NCBI GenBank assembly: GCA_963737365.1
Contig: CAVTSD010000010.1
Span: 1-64,000 of the forward strand
Origin: Roseiarcus sp963737365
Lineage (GTDB): Bacteria; Pseudomonadota; Alphaproteobacteria; Rhizobiales; Beijerinckiaceae
Direction: 5' to 3'
DNA: 64,000 bases
Shown here: piece by piece, positions 17,585 to 27,863 of the stretch
Position numbering within the stretch: the stretch's first letter is position 1
Layout of the letters: each line of letters begins with the position of its first letter
The notes under the pieces: generated by a model
Database searches by the model: none
Told to the model about the DNA's origin: nothing
The model's input: the letters and a program-made list of their open reading frames with translations, nothing else
Program-made: the position numbers and the translations under genes

Positions 17585-19799
17585 ATGGACGTACAAGCCT
17601 ACTTCGAGGAGTGGTCCCGCCTGCCGGGCGAGACCGTCCGCATGGCGATTAGCAGCAGACGTGCGAGCGTCCGGGCGACGCTTGAGCGTATCACTCGTGG
17701 TCCGACCAAAGAGGATACCGACGGTGCATTCCGTTCCTTCGGGGTTCCGATTCCCGGCGTGGACATCACCGTTCCAGGCGTCGAACAACCAACAGCGATC
17801 GGTTCCTTCGCGGAATTGCCGTTGGGAGGCGCCTTCGGGCCTTCGTTCGCTCTACATTTCTGGTTTTATTCGAGCGTTCCCCACTGGGAGCAGCCGCAAA
17901 CTCTTGTCGCGGCGACCTCCGATGAGGGCGCCTCGGTGGCGCTCGCCATCCAAAAGTCCGAGCTCGTGATCTCGGTTCGGGGGCAGCCCTGGGGGCTCGG
18001 CCTGACCGTTCAGCCCCTGCTCTGGTATTCCGTCGTGCTCAGCGTCGAAAGTCACCAAGGCAAGAGCGACGTGTTTGCGCATATTAAGCAGGTCAAAGGC
18101 CTTCCGGGGGCAGCCGCCGACCGTCAAGCCCGAGCCGTTCTCGACGGCGTGGCTCCGCCCTTCGACAAGCTTGTCCTGGCGGCCCGCGCAATCAGTCCCA
18201 TCGGTTCTGCGCTAGACGGCTTCAACGGCAAAATCGATAGCCTGGAGTTCTTCGACCGCGCGTTGTCGGAAAAGGAATGTCACCCGTTGCATGGAGGGGC
18301 CGGCAAGAACGCGCGGCTCGCCTGGAGCTTCGCAGAGGATTTTCGCTCCCGCTATATTCACGAAGTCGCTAACCGTGCGCCAGACGCCGTCATCCGCAAT
18401 GGCGCCGAGCGCGCGGTGACCGGCCGCAACTGGAGTGGGGCGGAGGACTCGTTCGTCGCCGCGCCGCAGCAGTACGGAGCCATCTATTTCCACTCCGACG
18501 ACATGCTCGAACTCGGAGTGGGAGTATAATCTCACCTTCGAACTGCCGAAGGATCTCAGGAGCGGCATCTATGCGGTGCGCCTTGAGGCCGGGGAAGGCG
18601 TTGATCTCTACCCGTTGTTCGTCCGCCCGATAGACGAGGGCGCTGACGTCTTGTTCGTCGCGCCGACCAATACGTACCTCGCCTACGCCAACGATCATTT
18701 CGCGGCGTCCGATATGAGCGCGATCATGGGACACGAACGCGTTGTCTCGGAGGACGAGACGTTCATCAACGCGCACCCCGAATTTGGCCTGTCATGCTAC
18801 GATCGGCACAAGGATGGGAGCCCGGTTCGCTATAGCAGCCGCAGGCGTCCTCTCCTCAACGTACGTCCCCATTATCCGAACTGGCTCACGGGCAGTTTTC
18901 GGCACTTCGCCGTCGACCTCTTTTTTCTTGCCTGGCTCGAGCGGTTGCCCCATTCCTACCACGTCGTCACGGACCAGGAGGTCCATCAGCGCGGCTCCGA
19001 GCTGCTTTCGAAGTACAAGGCCGTCGTAACCGGATCTCACCCCGAATACTGGACCAGCCAGGGGCTCACGGCGCTCGAGGATTACGCCCTTAACGGCGGG
19101 CGCATCCTCTATCTGGGCGGCAACGGCTTTTACTGGGTCACGTCGATCGATCCCTATCGTCCCTGGATTGTCGAGGTCCGTCGCGACAATTCCGGCCTGC
19201 GCTCATGGGACGCGCCTGCCGGCGAGCGCAATCATGTCCACACCGGCGAGCCCGGAGGCCTGTGGCGCTATCGCGGACGCGGTCCAAACACGCTCCTCGG
19301 CGTCGGCTTCGCAACGGAAGGTTTTTCGAAAGGGAAAGGCTACAAGCGCGCCCCGGCTAGCTATGAGCCGCGATTTAAGGCGTTCTTCGAGGGTGTGAGC
19401 GAGAACGTGATTGGCGAGGAGGGCTACATTCTCGGCGGGGCCGCCAGCGACGAATGCGATCGCTACGACATTGCGCTCGGCTCTCCGGCCCAGGCGACCA
19501 TCCTCGCCTCAGCGACCGGCTTTGGACCGGAATATCTCATGGTGCCGGAGGATCTGGGCACCCCGATGCCGAATTCCGATGGTCCGAACCGTCCCGACAA
19601 GGTGCGAGCCGACATGGTCTATGTGCCGATCGCGGGCGGCGGCGAAGTCTTCTCCGTTGGCTCCATCGGCTTTGTCGGCGCCATGGCGTGGGACGGCTTC
19701 AAGAACAGCGCCGCGAGACTTCTCGACAATGTGCTCGCCGAATTCGTGGCCAAAAGCGACGCGGCGCGCGCGGCGCGACACGTAAACCCTGAAGCTTAA
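17585..19799 (+). pseudogene. N,N-dimethylformamidase-like amidohydrolase with N-terminal lectin-like domain, one-base frameshift
   Basis: ATG 17585 follows GGAGCGAGG. The first 300 or so residues form a LamG/concanavalin-like region (for example FALHFWFYSSVPHWEQPQTL and FNGKIDSLEFFDRALS). The C-terminal 430 residues match the dimethylformamidase large-subunit family: DVLFVAPTNTYLAYANDHF, RRPLLNVRPHYPNWL, VVTGSHPEYWTSQG and RILYLGGNGFYWVT. Dimethylformamidase is an iron enzyme that hydrolyses small amides. The frame breaks at about 18515-18522; a one-base correction joins MLEL to WEYNLTFELPKDL, giving about 738 residues, near the family length. No small subunit is visible. If functional, it would cleave an amide in the substrate handled by this operon. 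Confidence 0.8.
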
Positions 19800-19829
19800 C
19801 GAATGGGGACCGATAAATTAGCTGGGTTG

Positions 19830-20658
19830 TTAAGCCATCTTGAGCAGCGGCGGAGTCGGCTCGAGCAGCCACGCGATCCTCGATCGATGGGCTTGTTTCG
19901 GCTGCTTGTACGCGAGGCGCTCCCGAAGATCGCCGTTGAGAACGGCGGCCGAACCTGAAGCAGAAGATGAGCGCCCCGCTTTGACCATTGCATCTGCTGC
20001 TTTTTGACCATCCGTCGTGCGACCAGCGAATTCACGCCGGACTCGGCCAAGGCCATCGCGATGCGCCGGCCTGATCGATAGCGGGCTCCATAGTTGATAA
20101 TCGCGCTCTTGTTGGAGCGGACATAGGTCCGCAAGGGGTGCGCCAGATGCAGCAGGCGTGTCGCTGAAAGGTTGCTCTCTCTCGCAGCTTCGCGAAATCG
20201 CTCGTCATCGTCTCGAGCTGATCGAGCGCCCGATCGGTCTGTCCATGCCAGAGCTTCCACTTCAACGATCGGACGTTGGCGTCGACATGAGCCATTTCGC
20301 TGTTCCCAGCGTCATGCCAGCGCACGAAATGATCGGCGACCTGCTGCAGCGGCTGGATCTTCATGGCGATGTGAAACCAGTCGATGATATGCGCCGTCGG
20401 CTGCGGCAGCGCCTTCGGCAGCCTTTTCATGATCTCGGCGCCGTCGGAAAGAACCGTCACCTCGCCGCGTCCGCCGCGCCCGCATCGTGCGACAACAATC
20501 TCGAAGTTCCTGCCGGCTTCCGCCCGGCTTGCGCGAACATGAGCGGTATCGATGCTCACGACGAATTCGCGTTCTGGGTCATTCGGCAGATTCAACTCCA
20601 TCTGGCAGCGCTCAGTCGTCGAAGGCGGCTCGAACCAGGCGCACTCACGAGCCCTCTC
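19830..20658 (-). pseudogene. ISKra4-family transposase relic, truncated and twice frameshifted
   Basis: The minus frame starts abruptly at 20658 with WFEPPSTTERCQMELNLP, then FVVSIDTAHVRA, a catalytic-domain start. It includes VTVLSDGAEIMKRLPK and HIIDWFHIAMKIQPL. A frameshift near 20175 moves it to YVRSNKSAIINYGARYRSG and GVNSLVARRMVKKQQMQWS, and another near 19950 to VLNGDLRERLAYKQPKQAH, ending at TAA 19830-19832. The 5' part is missing because the left end of the Tn3-family element starts exactly there. The same family recurs at 33364-34746. Confidence 0.85.
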
Positions 20659-20715
20659 GGGGTCACGACAAGATTGGCGCCCCAGCGTACGCTAACTTGG
20701 ACAAAAAGGGAACGT
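20659..20715 (+). repeat. left terminal inverted repeat of the Tn3-family element
   Basis: It starts GGGG, as Tn3-family ends do, and matches the right repeat (23861-23917, inverted) over about 57 bases with a handful of differences. Shared internal blocks include GCGTACGCTAA and a terminal GAACGT. Confidence 0.88.
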
Positions 20716-20785
20716 AGTAGAGGATCCACGCATCTCGGCAGGCTCGGCTCGCGGCAGGGATAGGGTCTGGTTTTCGAACAACGCT

Positions 20786-23700
20786 GTGGACGACCGCCGG
20801 GACACCCTGGCCAAATTTCACGCTACGGCGACAATCACAGGCGTTCGCTTTCTGGCTGGGAGTCGTGTCGTGGCTTACCGGCCCCTATTAAGCGCCGACC
20901 AATGGACGTCGTTGCTAGCGGCTCCAGCCGACGAAAGAACCCTGATCCGCTACGCCTCGCTGAGTGGCGAAGACTTGGACTTGATCCTCTCTAAACGCGG
21001 CCATCGCAATCAGTGGGGCTTCGCCGTGCAAATCTGCCTGATGCGATTTCCGGGACGGGCGCTCGCGCTCAACGAGATCCCGTCGGCTTTGCTTCATTTT
21101 CTCGGCGACCAACTCGGAGTCAGCCCGCCTGCTTTTGCTGACTATGCTCGGCGCGACGAGACACGTCGCGAACATCTAATTGAGGTCCAAGGCTATTTGT
21201 CTTTGCGCGTGGCGGCGCGCGAAGACCGACGGTTTGCGCTCCTGGCAGCAATCGATGCCGCGACGGCGACCGACAAGGGCCTACCATCGGCGAAGCCATC
21301 ATTAAAAGCTTTCGCGATCGAGGCGCCTTGCTGCTCTCAGCCGAGCGCATGGATCGGATTGGCCGTGCAGGGCGCGCCATTGCGCGCAAGGGCGCTCTTC
21401 AGGCGATATTGAATGGGCGGACGGCCGCACAATTGGCGACGCTCGACGCGCTGTTGGCGTTCGATTCGGCGATCCGCCAAACGCGATTTGGCTGGCTTGG
21501 CGCTTGGTCGGATTCTCCAAGCGCCGCCAATCTCAACGGCCTTCTCGATCGCCTCGATGATCTGCGCGGCTTGACGATTGACCCAGCATGCCGGGAGACG
21601 GTTCATCCCGAGCGCTGAAAGCAGATTGTGCGCGAGGGCGACGCCGCGCCTGCTTGGCTCGCCGAGGATTTTGGCGCCGATCGCCTGCGTGCCACGCTTC
21701 TCGCCTATCTGATCAATCTGCAGGAACGGTTGTCGGACGAGGCGATCCGTATGTTCTGCAAGCAGATCGGTCGTCTCTTCGCGCGCGCCGCGGCGGCTTG
21801 CGAAGAGCGCCACAAGAGCAGCCGTAAGGAAACGACGGCGGCATTGCGGCTCTTCCGCGACACGCTGCGCGTCCTGGTGGAGGCCAACGCGTAACGGCGA
21901 CGCAATCGAGATGTTGCACGCCAAGGTCGGTTGGCGCAGGCTCGTCGAGGCGCAGCCCTCAGTTGAGGCCATGGTCGCCGAGAAGGCCGTCAATCCGCTG
22001 CCTGTCGCCGCTCAGCATCACGCCGGCCTGCGCAGATATGCGCCGCGCTTTCTCGCCGCCTTTCAATTCCGCGCTTCGCGTCGGGGCGACCCAATTGCCG
22101 CGATCGAATTGTTGACCCAGATGCATCGCGAGAATCGGCGCGCGCTTCCTAACAAATTCCCGATCAGGCATTTGGATGAGCCCGCTAAGAAGCTGATCCT
22201 CGCCGGCGGCAAGCCGGATCGACCCTCTACGAAGTTGCGACGCTCGGCGCACTGCGCGATCGGCTGCCCTCCGGCGACATCTGGGTGGAGGGAAGCCTCG
22301 CTTATCGCCCGCTCGACGAATATCTGATGCCGACGCGCGCCTTCACAGAGAAGAAGGACGCCGATCGATTGAGCCTTGGCGTGCCGGCTGATGCGCCAGC
22401 ATGGCTCGAACTCGATGCTGCGGACGCTCGATTTTCAGCTCAAGCAACTCGCCTATCGCGCTCGCGCCGGAAAGCTCGAGGGCGTACGGCTCGTGGACGG
22501 CGCGTTGGTCGTGTCGCCGTTGGAAAGTGAGGTTCCAGAAGCTGCCGAGGCGCTTAAGTGGGAGCTCAACAGCTTCTTGCCCAACGTCCACACTACGGAT
22601 TTGCTCGCCGAGGTTGATGGTTGGACCGGGTTCGCCGACAAGTTCACGCATTTGCGCACGGGCGACGTGGTGCGCAATCGCTCCGCCATTCTTGCCGCCG
22701 CGCTGGCCGACGCCACCAATCTCGGCCCCAAGCGCATGGCGGAAGCCTCATCCAATGTCAGCGAAAGACAGATTGGTTGGGCGCGTTTGTTCCATGTCCG
22801 GCCGGAGATTTACACGGCGGCGCAAGCAGCGATTATCGACGCGCATTCAGCCCATCCACACGCCGCTCTTTGGGGCGCCGGCGCGACGTCGTCTTCCGAC
22901 GGGCAGTTCTTCCGCGCCAGCGACCGCGCTACAGGTCGAAGCGACGTGAACCTTCATTACGGCAGCGAGCCAGGCACAAAATTCTATAGCCACCTCTCCG
23001 ACCAATATGGCTATTTCAGCATCCTCCCGATCAGCCCAAGCGAGAGCGAAGCGCCCTATGTCCTTGATGGCCTATTCGACCATGAATCCAAGCTCGACAT
23101 CGACGAACATTACACCGACACCGGCGGTTCGAGCGATCATGTCTTTGGGTTGTTCGCCTTGCTTGGTCGGCGGTTCGCGCCGCGCCTGCGCAATCTCAAA
23201 GATCGAAAATTCCATACGTTCGAGAAGCAGACACCTATCCGGCGCTGAAGACTCATCTCGGCGCAAGGATCAACATCGATCTCATCCGCGACAATTGGGA
23301 CGAGTTGCCGCGTATGGCGGCATCGATGAACGAGCGCATCGTCGCGCCCTCGGTTATTCTGAAGAAGCTCTCCGCATCCAAGAAGCCCAGCGAACTGGCG
23401 CGGGCCCTGCGTGAAGTCGGCCGCCTCGAACGAACCCGCTCATGATCGAATGGTATTGCGATCCCAAGTTGCGGCGGTGCTGCCTCGGCGGTCTCAACAA
23501 GGGAGAATCGGCGCACAAGTTGAAGTGTGCCGTCTTCTTTCACGAGCGCGGCGAGGTCCGTGACCGATCCTTCGACAGCCAGGCCTTTCGCGCCTCCGGC
23601 CTCAATCTCGTCGTCAGTGCAATCGTTCACTGGAATACGGTCTACGTCGCCCGCATCGTCGGTTCTTTGAAGGGCAAGAGCAGGACTATTCCCGGTCATT

Positions 23701-23837
23701 TGCTCAAACACGTTTCGCCGATCTCCTGGGAGCATATCACTCTCACAGGGATTTATTCTTGGCGGACCGAGCCGACAGATCCGGCCAGCTTCAGGCCCTT
23801 GAGAGAGGAAAAGTCAGCTTCCGGCCAAGCCGCATAA
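20786..23837 (+). pseudogene. Tn3-family transposase (TnpA), several frameshifts
   Basis: The full span equals about 1,017 codons, the usual TnpA size, but it is spread over five or more frames. The N-terminal domain reads LSADQWTSLLAAPADERTLI and GHRNQWGFAVQICLMRFPGR. The middle part includes AAQLATLDALLAFDSAIRQT and LLRATLLAYLINLQERLS-like sequence. The catalytic core retains SSDGQFF (first Asp), HYTDTGGSSDHVFGLFALLG (second Asp) and GLNKGESAHKLKCAVFFHER (Glu), then SGLNLVVSAIVHWNTVYV. Breaks occur near 21310, 21618, 21895, 22220, 22400 and 23240. It cannot make a working transposase as read. Confidence 0.88.
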
Positions 23838-23860
23838 AACGGGGGTCGTCTTCGAATCCA

Positions 23861-23917
23861 ACGTTCACGTTTCGTCCAACTTAGCGTACGCCTTGGCGCC
23901 AATCTTGTCGTGACCCC
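23861..23917 (-). repeat. right terminal inverted repeat of the Tn3-family element
   Basis: This is the reverse complement of the left terminal repeat, ending TTGTCGTGACCCC at its outer edge. The outer end abuts a PfkB coding fragment in the opposite orientation. Confidence 0.88.
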
Positions 23918-24085
23918 CTTGCCGCCGAATTTCGGCGCCCAGCTTCTCCCAGCGATCGTCTCGCCTTTTCGGGGGCGGTCGGGCGCGTCGACCATAATGT
24001 CATAGTGCAAGCTTCCGACGACAATGACCGCGGGGGGCGCCGCGGTTGGGTCTTCTGGAATCCATTGCTCTGGCGGCACGCTCAA
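23918..24085 (-). pseudogene. PfkB-family carbohydrate kinase, N-terminal stub cut by the Tn3 element
   Basis: The TTG start at 24085 follows AGGAG by six bases. The stub reads AVIVVGSLHYDIMVDAPDRP then GETIAGRSWAPKFGGKG, the ribokinase/PfkB opening with the GGKG substrate-binding turn. At 23918 the sequence becomes the transposon end. The remaining 250 or so codons with the ATP site are not found on the other side of the transposon. It was the last gene of the ribose-type ABC operon and would have phosphorylated the imported sugar. Confidence 0.85.
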
Positions 24086-24179
24086 GCGCGTCTCCTGAAA
24101 TTTTCATGGCGCGGCGATCGAGATCCATCTTTGTCGCTCTGACTAGACATCGGGACATCCCTAAGGGGCCACCGATCCC

Positions 24180-25168
24180 CTAGCTTCCGAACATCGCTTT
24201 GCGAACAATCGCTTGCGTGGCGACGGCATCCTGAAGGGCGATCGCGCCCGGCAGTTCGTTGCCGGCGTCGAGTTTGTCGATGACGCGAAGCATAGACTTA
24301 ACGGTGGCGATGTTGGCCTCGCATTCCTTGATCGGATCGAGGCCCGTCAGGTCCGGAAATGTGTCGAAGTAAATCGGACCGTCAAACCCATCGGCTTTGA
24401 CCTGCCGAAGCAGCTCGATCGTTTGCAGGGAATGCACGGCTCCGACCATCAGGCCATCATCTCGTTTTGAATATCCATCGTTCAGATGCATGCCGAGAAG
24501 GTGGCTGTGGCGATTGATCAAAGCGGCTGCAAACGCTGGCTGCTCGTCCGCATAAAGCACATGCGCGAAATCGAGTGTCACGCCGACATTTGAAAGACCC
24601 ACTTCCTTAAGGGCCAGGAGTGTCGTCGCGCAGTCCGGCATCAGACTGTACGAAAGCGGTTCGTTCGGCTTGTATTCGACCTAACCAGGCAGTCTGGATC
24701 ATGCAGGGCGACTTCGCGAATGCCCTCGATCTCCTCCGTCCAGAGGCGCGCATAGTCAGCCTGAAAAGGATAATCAAAGCCATCCTGTCCAAGCCAGAGA
24801 GTCATCAGATTGCAGCCAGCCTGGCGGGCGGCACCGATCCTCGTTTTGGTGAGATCAATCGCTTCGCGGCGGACCGCCGGGTCGGGATTGGTGAAAGCGC
24901 CGATCTAGAACGCCGGATTGGAGTAGCACCGCATGGCGAAACCGTTCACCGCCGGGCCGAGGTCGCGTATCCTGTCGCCGGTCACGCGAGGATCAGGCCC
25001 AGCATGGTCAGGATAGTTGAGGTCGACGTCCGTAAGGCCCTCGGCCCTGGAGGCGCGCTCGGCGAGATCCAAGGGGCTCGGCTTTGCCCGACCTTTCGGC
25101 CAATAGGTGTCGGGCTTCGAGCCGAACGAGTTCAGGCGGGTCGCGAAGCGAAGCTTGTTTTCATCCAC
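24180..25168 (-). pseudogene. sugar isomerase/epimerase (xylose-isomerase-like TIM barrel), nonsense plus frameshift
   Basis: The start is MDENKLRFATRLNSFGS with RADVDLNYPDH-type barrel sequence. A TAG at 24905-24907 interrupts the frame, which continues as IGAFTNPDPAVRREAIDLTK and LMTLWLGQDGFDYPFQADYA. A one-base shift near 24685 then leads to VGVTLDFAHVLYADEQPAFA, HLLGMHLNDGY and ANIATVKSMLRVIDKL. The corrected length is about 330 residues. Members of this family isomerise or epimerise sugars with a divalent metal; the LDFAH and HLND segments hold likely metal ligands. It lies downstream of the sugar ABC permease and belonged to that operon. Confidence 0.82.
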
Positions 25169-25329
25169 GATATTCGCCTCGCCGTCATTGCGAAGATATG
25201 AGAGCCTGGTCGGCTGAGGGGGCTCATATCTGTTGCAGAGCCTACCGCAAAAGTGGTCCCTGTTAAGCCGAATGCGATCCTGAGAGCCAGCGCGCTATAT
25301 CAGCCGGCTCCCCAACCGAACCCGCTCTG

Positions 25330-26313
25330 TCATCGACGCGGGCGGGCGAGCCGATCAGCGTAAACCGCGAGGATGACGACCACACCGGAGGCCACATATT
25401 GCCAAAACGAAGGGACGTTCATGAGCGTCAGTCCGTTTTGCAAGCCACCAAGCGTTAGCGCGCCGATAAGAGAGCCGAGTGGATTTCCAACGCCACCAAA
25501 CAAACTCGCGCCGCCGATGACAGCGGCCCCGATGGCCTGCAGCTCGAAGCCGTTTCCGCCGATCGGCTCGGCGGCGCCGATCCGGGCGATGAGCACGAAT
25601 CCTGCGAAGCTGGAGAGGAGGCCCGACAATGTGTAGACGACGATCTTGACACGATCGATGTTGATGCCTGAAAGCCGCGCCGCTTCCTCGTTACCCCCGA
25701 CCGCAACAATCTGCTCGCCAAGCGCGGTGAAACGGACAAGAAAAAAGGCGAGTCCCGCGACGACGATGGCCATGATGACGGGCGTCGGGACACCGAGCAA
25801 TTGGCCGCCGAATGCGGCACGAAATCCTTCCGGCAAGCCGTAGATCGGCTGCCCGTTCGTGTAGATGAGAGCCACGCCGCGAAAGACGCTCAGCGTGCCC
25901 AGCGTCACGATGAAATCAGGCAGCTTGAGCTTGGCGATCAGCAGGCCGTTGACGAGGCCGCAAATCATTCCCACCAAAAGGCCGGCGACGATGCCGAGCG
26001 CGATGTTGTGGCTCATGACGTCGGAGGCCACCATGCTCGACAGCCCGACGATCGAGCCAACCGAGAGATCTATGCCGCGGGTGATGATGACAAGCGTCAT
26101 GCCGACCGCGATCACGGCGTTGATCGAGGATTGCAGCATGATGTCGATCAGGTTCGACGGCTGATAGAAACTGCTGGTGAGAATCGAGAAGATCGCGAAA
26201 AGGGCGACGCAGCCGATGAGGACGCTCGCTTGCCGAAAGAGGTCCCGATTGAACGAAGGGGTCGTCGAGGCGGGGGTGGTGAGGCTCGGGGTCTTGGCAG
26301 CGCTTTGGATCAT
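25330..26313 (-). CDS. ribose-type ABC transporter permease (RbsC-like)
   Basis: The 327-residue membrane protein of the RbsC/BPD_transp_2 group has a hydrophobic first helix near residue 30, then VIAVGMTLVIITRGIDLSVG, the family signature. Later segments include LGTLSVFRGVALIYTNG and GGASLFGGVGNPLGSLIGAL. Two copies normally form the channel for a sugar. Its ATG overlaps the ATPase stop (ATGA at 26310-26313). The frame is intact. Confidence 0.93.
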   Translation of the reverse strand: MIQSAAKTPSLTTPASTTPSFNRDLFRQASVLIGCVALFAIFSILTSSFYQPSNLIDIMLQSSINAVIAVGMTLVIITRGIDLSVGSIVGLSSMVASDVMSHNIALGIVAGLLVGMICGLVNGLLIAKLKLPDFIVTLGTLSVFRGVALIYTNGQPIYGLPEGFRAAFGGQLLGVPTPVIMAIVVAGLAFFLVRFTALGEQIVAVGGNEEAARLSGINIDRVKIVVYTLSGLLSSFAGFVLIARIGAAEPIGGNGFELQAIGAAVIGGASLFGGVGNPLGSLIGALTLGGLQNGLTLMNVPSFWQYVASGVVVILAVYADRLARPRR

Positions 26314-27851
26314 TGCAGACCGCCTGCGGTTGCGTGACGCATGAGTACGTCCTCGTTAAGATGGCTGCCGTTTTCCAGGATCTGCGTGAGCCGGCCCCGG
26401 TTGACGACGCCTATGCGGTGCGACAGCAGCAAGAGTTCGGGGAGTTCGGACGAGATCACCAAAACCGCCGCGCCGGCGGTAGCGAGCTGGCGTAGCAGGG
26501 CGTAGATCTCCGCTTTCGCGCCAACGTCGACGCCGCGTGTGGGCTCATCAAACATGAGCACCCGGGCGCCGGTCGCCAGCCAGCGCGCGATGACGACCTT
26601 CTGCTGGTTGCCTCCCGACAGATTGGCCATGGGGGTCTGGATGTTCGGCGGTCGGATTTGGAGATCCGAAGCATATTTTCTCGCCTCAGCGCGGCGGGTC
26701 GCGCCGCGCAACAAGCCGAACCGTGAAAAGCGCTTCTGGCTCGCAAGACCAAAGTTCTGCTCGACCGACATCATGGGAACGATCGCATGTCCGCGGCGAT
26801 CTTCTGGGATCAGGGCGATGCCGGCGTCCATCGCATCCTTGGGTGCTTTGATGTCGACCGTTGACCCACCAACCCGGATCTCGCCTCCTGTGCGCTCATC
26901 GATTCCAAATCCCGCGCGCATGATTGCCGATCTGCCGGAGCCGACCAGCCCTGCGAGCCCCACGACCTCTCCGGGGCAAACCGACAGATCAATATTGCGA
27001 AGACGGGCCGTTGACAGATCTCGGATCTCAAGTAGCGGCGCCTTGCTGATCACAACAGGCGTAGGGCGTCCCTCCATAGCGAGAGACAATTCCCGTCCGG
27101 CGATCAAATCGTTGAGTTCCGTGTCGGTATAGTTTTCCATGGCGTCGGTCGCGACGACCTTGCCATCCCGCATGACCGTGAAACGATCGGCGATGGCGCG
27201 GATCTCTTCCATGCGGTGCGAGATGTAGATGATCGCCTTGCCCACATCGCGAAGTCCACGGATCACCTGGAACAAGCCGTCGCGCTCCTGTGGCGTCAGG
27301 CTCGACGTAGGCTCATCGAATGCGATGATGCGGCCGCCGCGCGCCAGTGTCCGGCTGATCTCGACGAGCTGACGATCGGCCATGCCCAGCTTGGCTACGG
27401 GGGTGTCGACTCGGAGATGAGGGGCAAGGGATTGAAGGATTTCTACTGCCGCCGCTCGGTGCCGACCGCGTGGGATGATTTCCAAACCCGCCGTCTGGCC
27501 GAGAAAAATATTCTGCGCCACGTCGAGTTGTGGAACGAGGCTGAGCTCCTGGCTCACAAGCCCGATGCCAAGCGACAGAGCGTGCCGCGGACTCTCGATC
27601 TGAACAACGCCAAGCGTGTCAATTTCGATTTCGCCCGCATCAGGCGGGACGATGCCGAACAAGACCTTCATCAATGTCGATTTGCCCGCTCCGTTCTCGC
27701 CGAGCAGGGCGTGGACTTCGCCACTCTGGAGTGTGAGGTCCACGTCGTTCAGCACCCGCGCGCGACCGAAGGTCTTGGAGACGCCGCGCATCGCCAGCAT
27801 AGGCGGGCGTAATAACGAGCTCGTCCCTCCTGGCATTGCGACGGCGTCCAT
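26310..27851 (-). CDS. ribose-type ABC transporter ATPase (RbsA-like, two domains)
   Basis: The 513-residue ATPase has two ABC domains. Domain 1 has Walker A GENGAGKSTLMKVLFG and Walker B IIAFDEPTSSLTPQE. Domain 2 has the degenerate nucleotide site GLVGSGRSAIMRAGFG with signature LSGGNQQKVVIARWLA and Walker B VLMFDEPTRGVDVGAK. This asymmetric arrangement is normal for sugar importers of the RbsA/MglA group. It lies between its binding protein and permease with 12-base and overlapping junctions. Confidence 0.94.
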   Translation of the reverse strand: MDAVAMPGGTSSLLRPPMLAMRGVSKTFGRARVLNDVDLTLQSGEVHALLGENGAGKSTLMKVLFGIVPPDAGEIEIDTLGVVQIESPRHALSLGIGLVSQELSLVPQLDVAQNIFLGQTAGLEIIPRGRHRAAAVEILQSLAPHLRVDTPVAKLGMADRQLVEISRTLARGGRIIAFDEPTSSLTPQERDGLFQVIRGLRDVGKAIIYISHRMEEIRAIADRFTVMRDGKVVATDAMENYTDTELNDLIAGRELSLAMEGRPTPVVISKAPLLEIRDLSTARLRNIDLSVCPGEVVGLAGLVGSGRSAIMRAGFGIDERTGGEIRVGGSTVDIKAPKDAMDAGIALIPEDRRGHAIVPMMSVEQNFGLASQKRFSRFGLLRGATRRAEARKYASDLQIRPPNIQTPMANLSGGNQQKVVIARWLATGARVLMFDEPTRGVDVGAKAEIYALLRQLATAGAAVLVISSELPELLLLSHRIGVVNRGRLTQILENGSHLNEDVLMRHATAGGLQ

Positions 27852-27863
27852 CGAGGTTGACTC

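Larger units (their letters stand above)
20659..23917 (+). mobile_element. Tn3-family transposon (transposase only, decayed), about 3.26 kb
   Basis: Long inverted repeats of 57 bases, both beginning GGGGTCACGACAAGATTGGC, bound a broken Tn3-type transposase. No resolvase or passenger gene is seen. The flanking five bases differ (CTCTC left, CTTGC right), so there is no target duplication. Together with the unmatched genes on each side this indicates a later deletion or recombination. The left flank is an ISKra4 relic and the right flank a truncated PfkB kinase gene. Confidence 0.88.
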
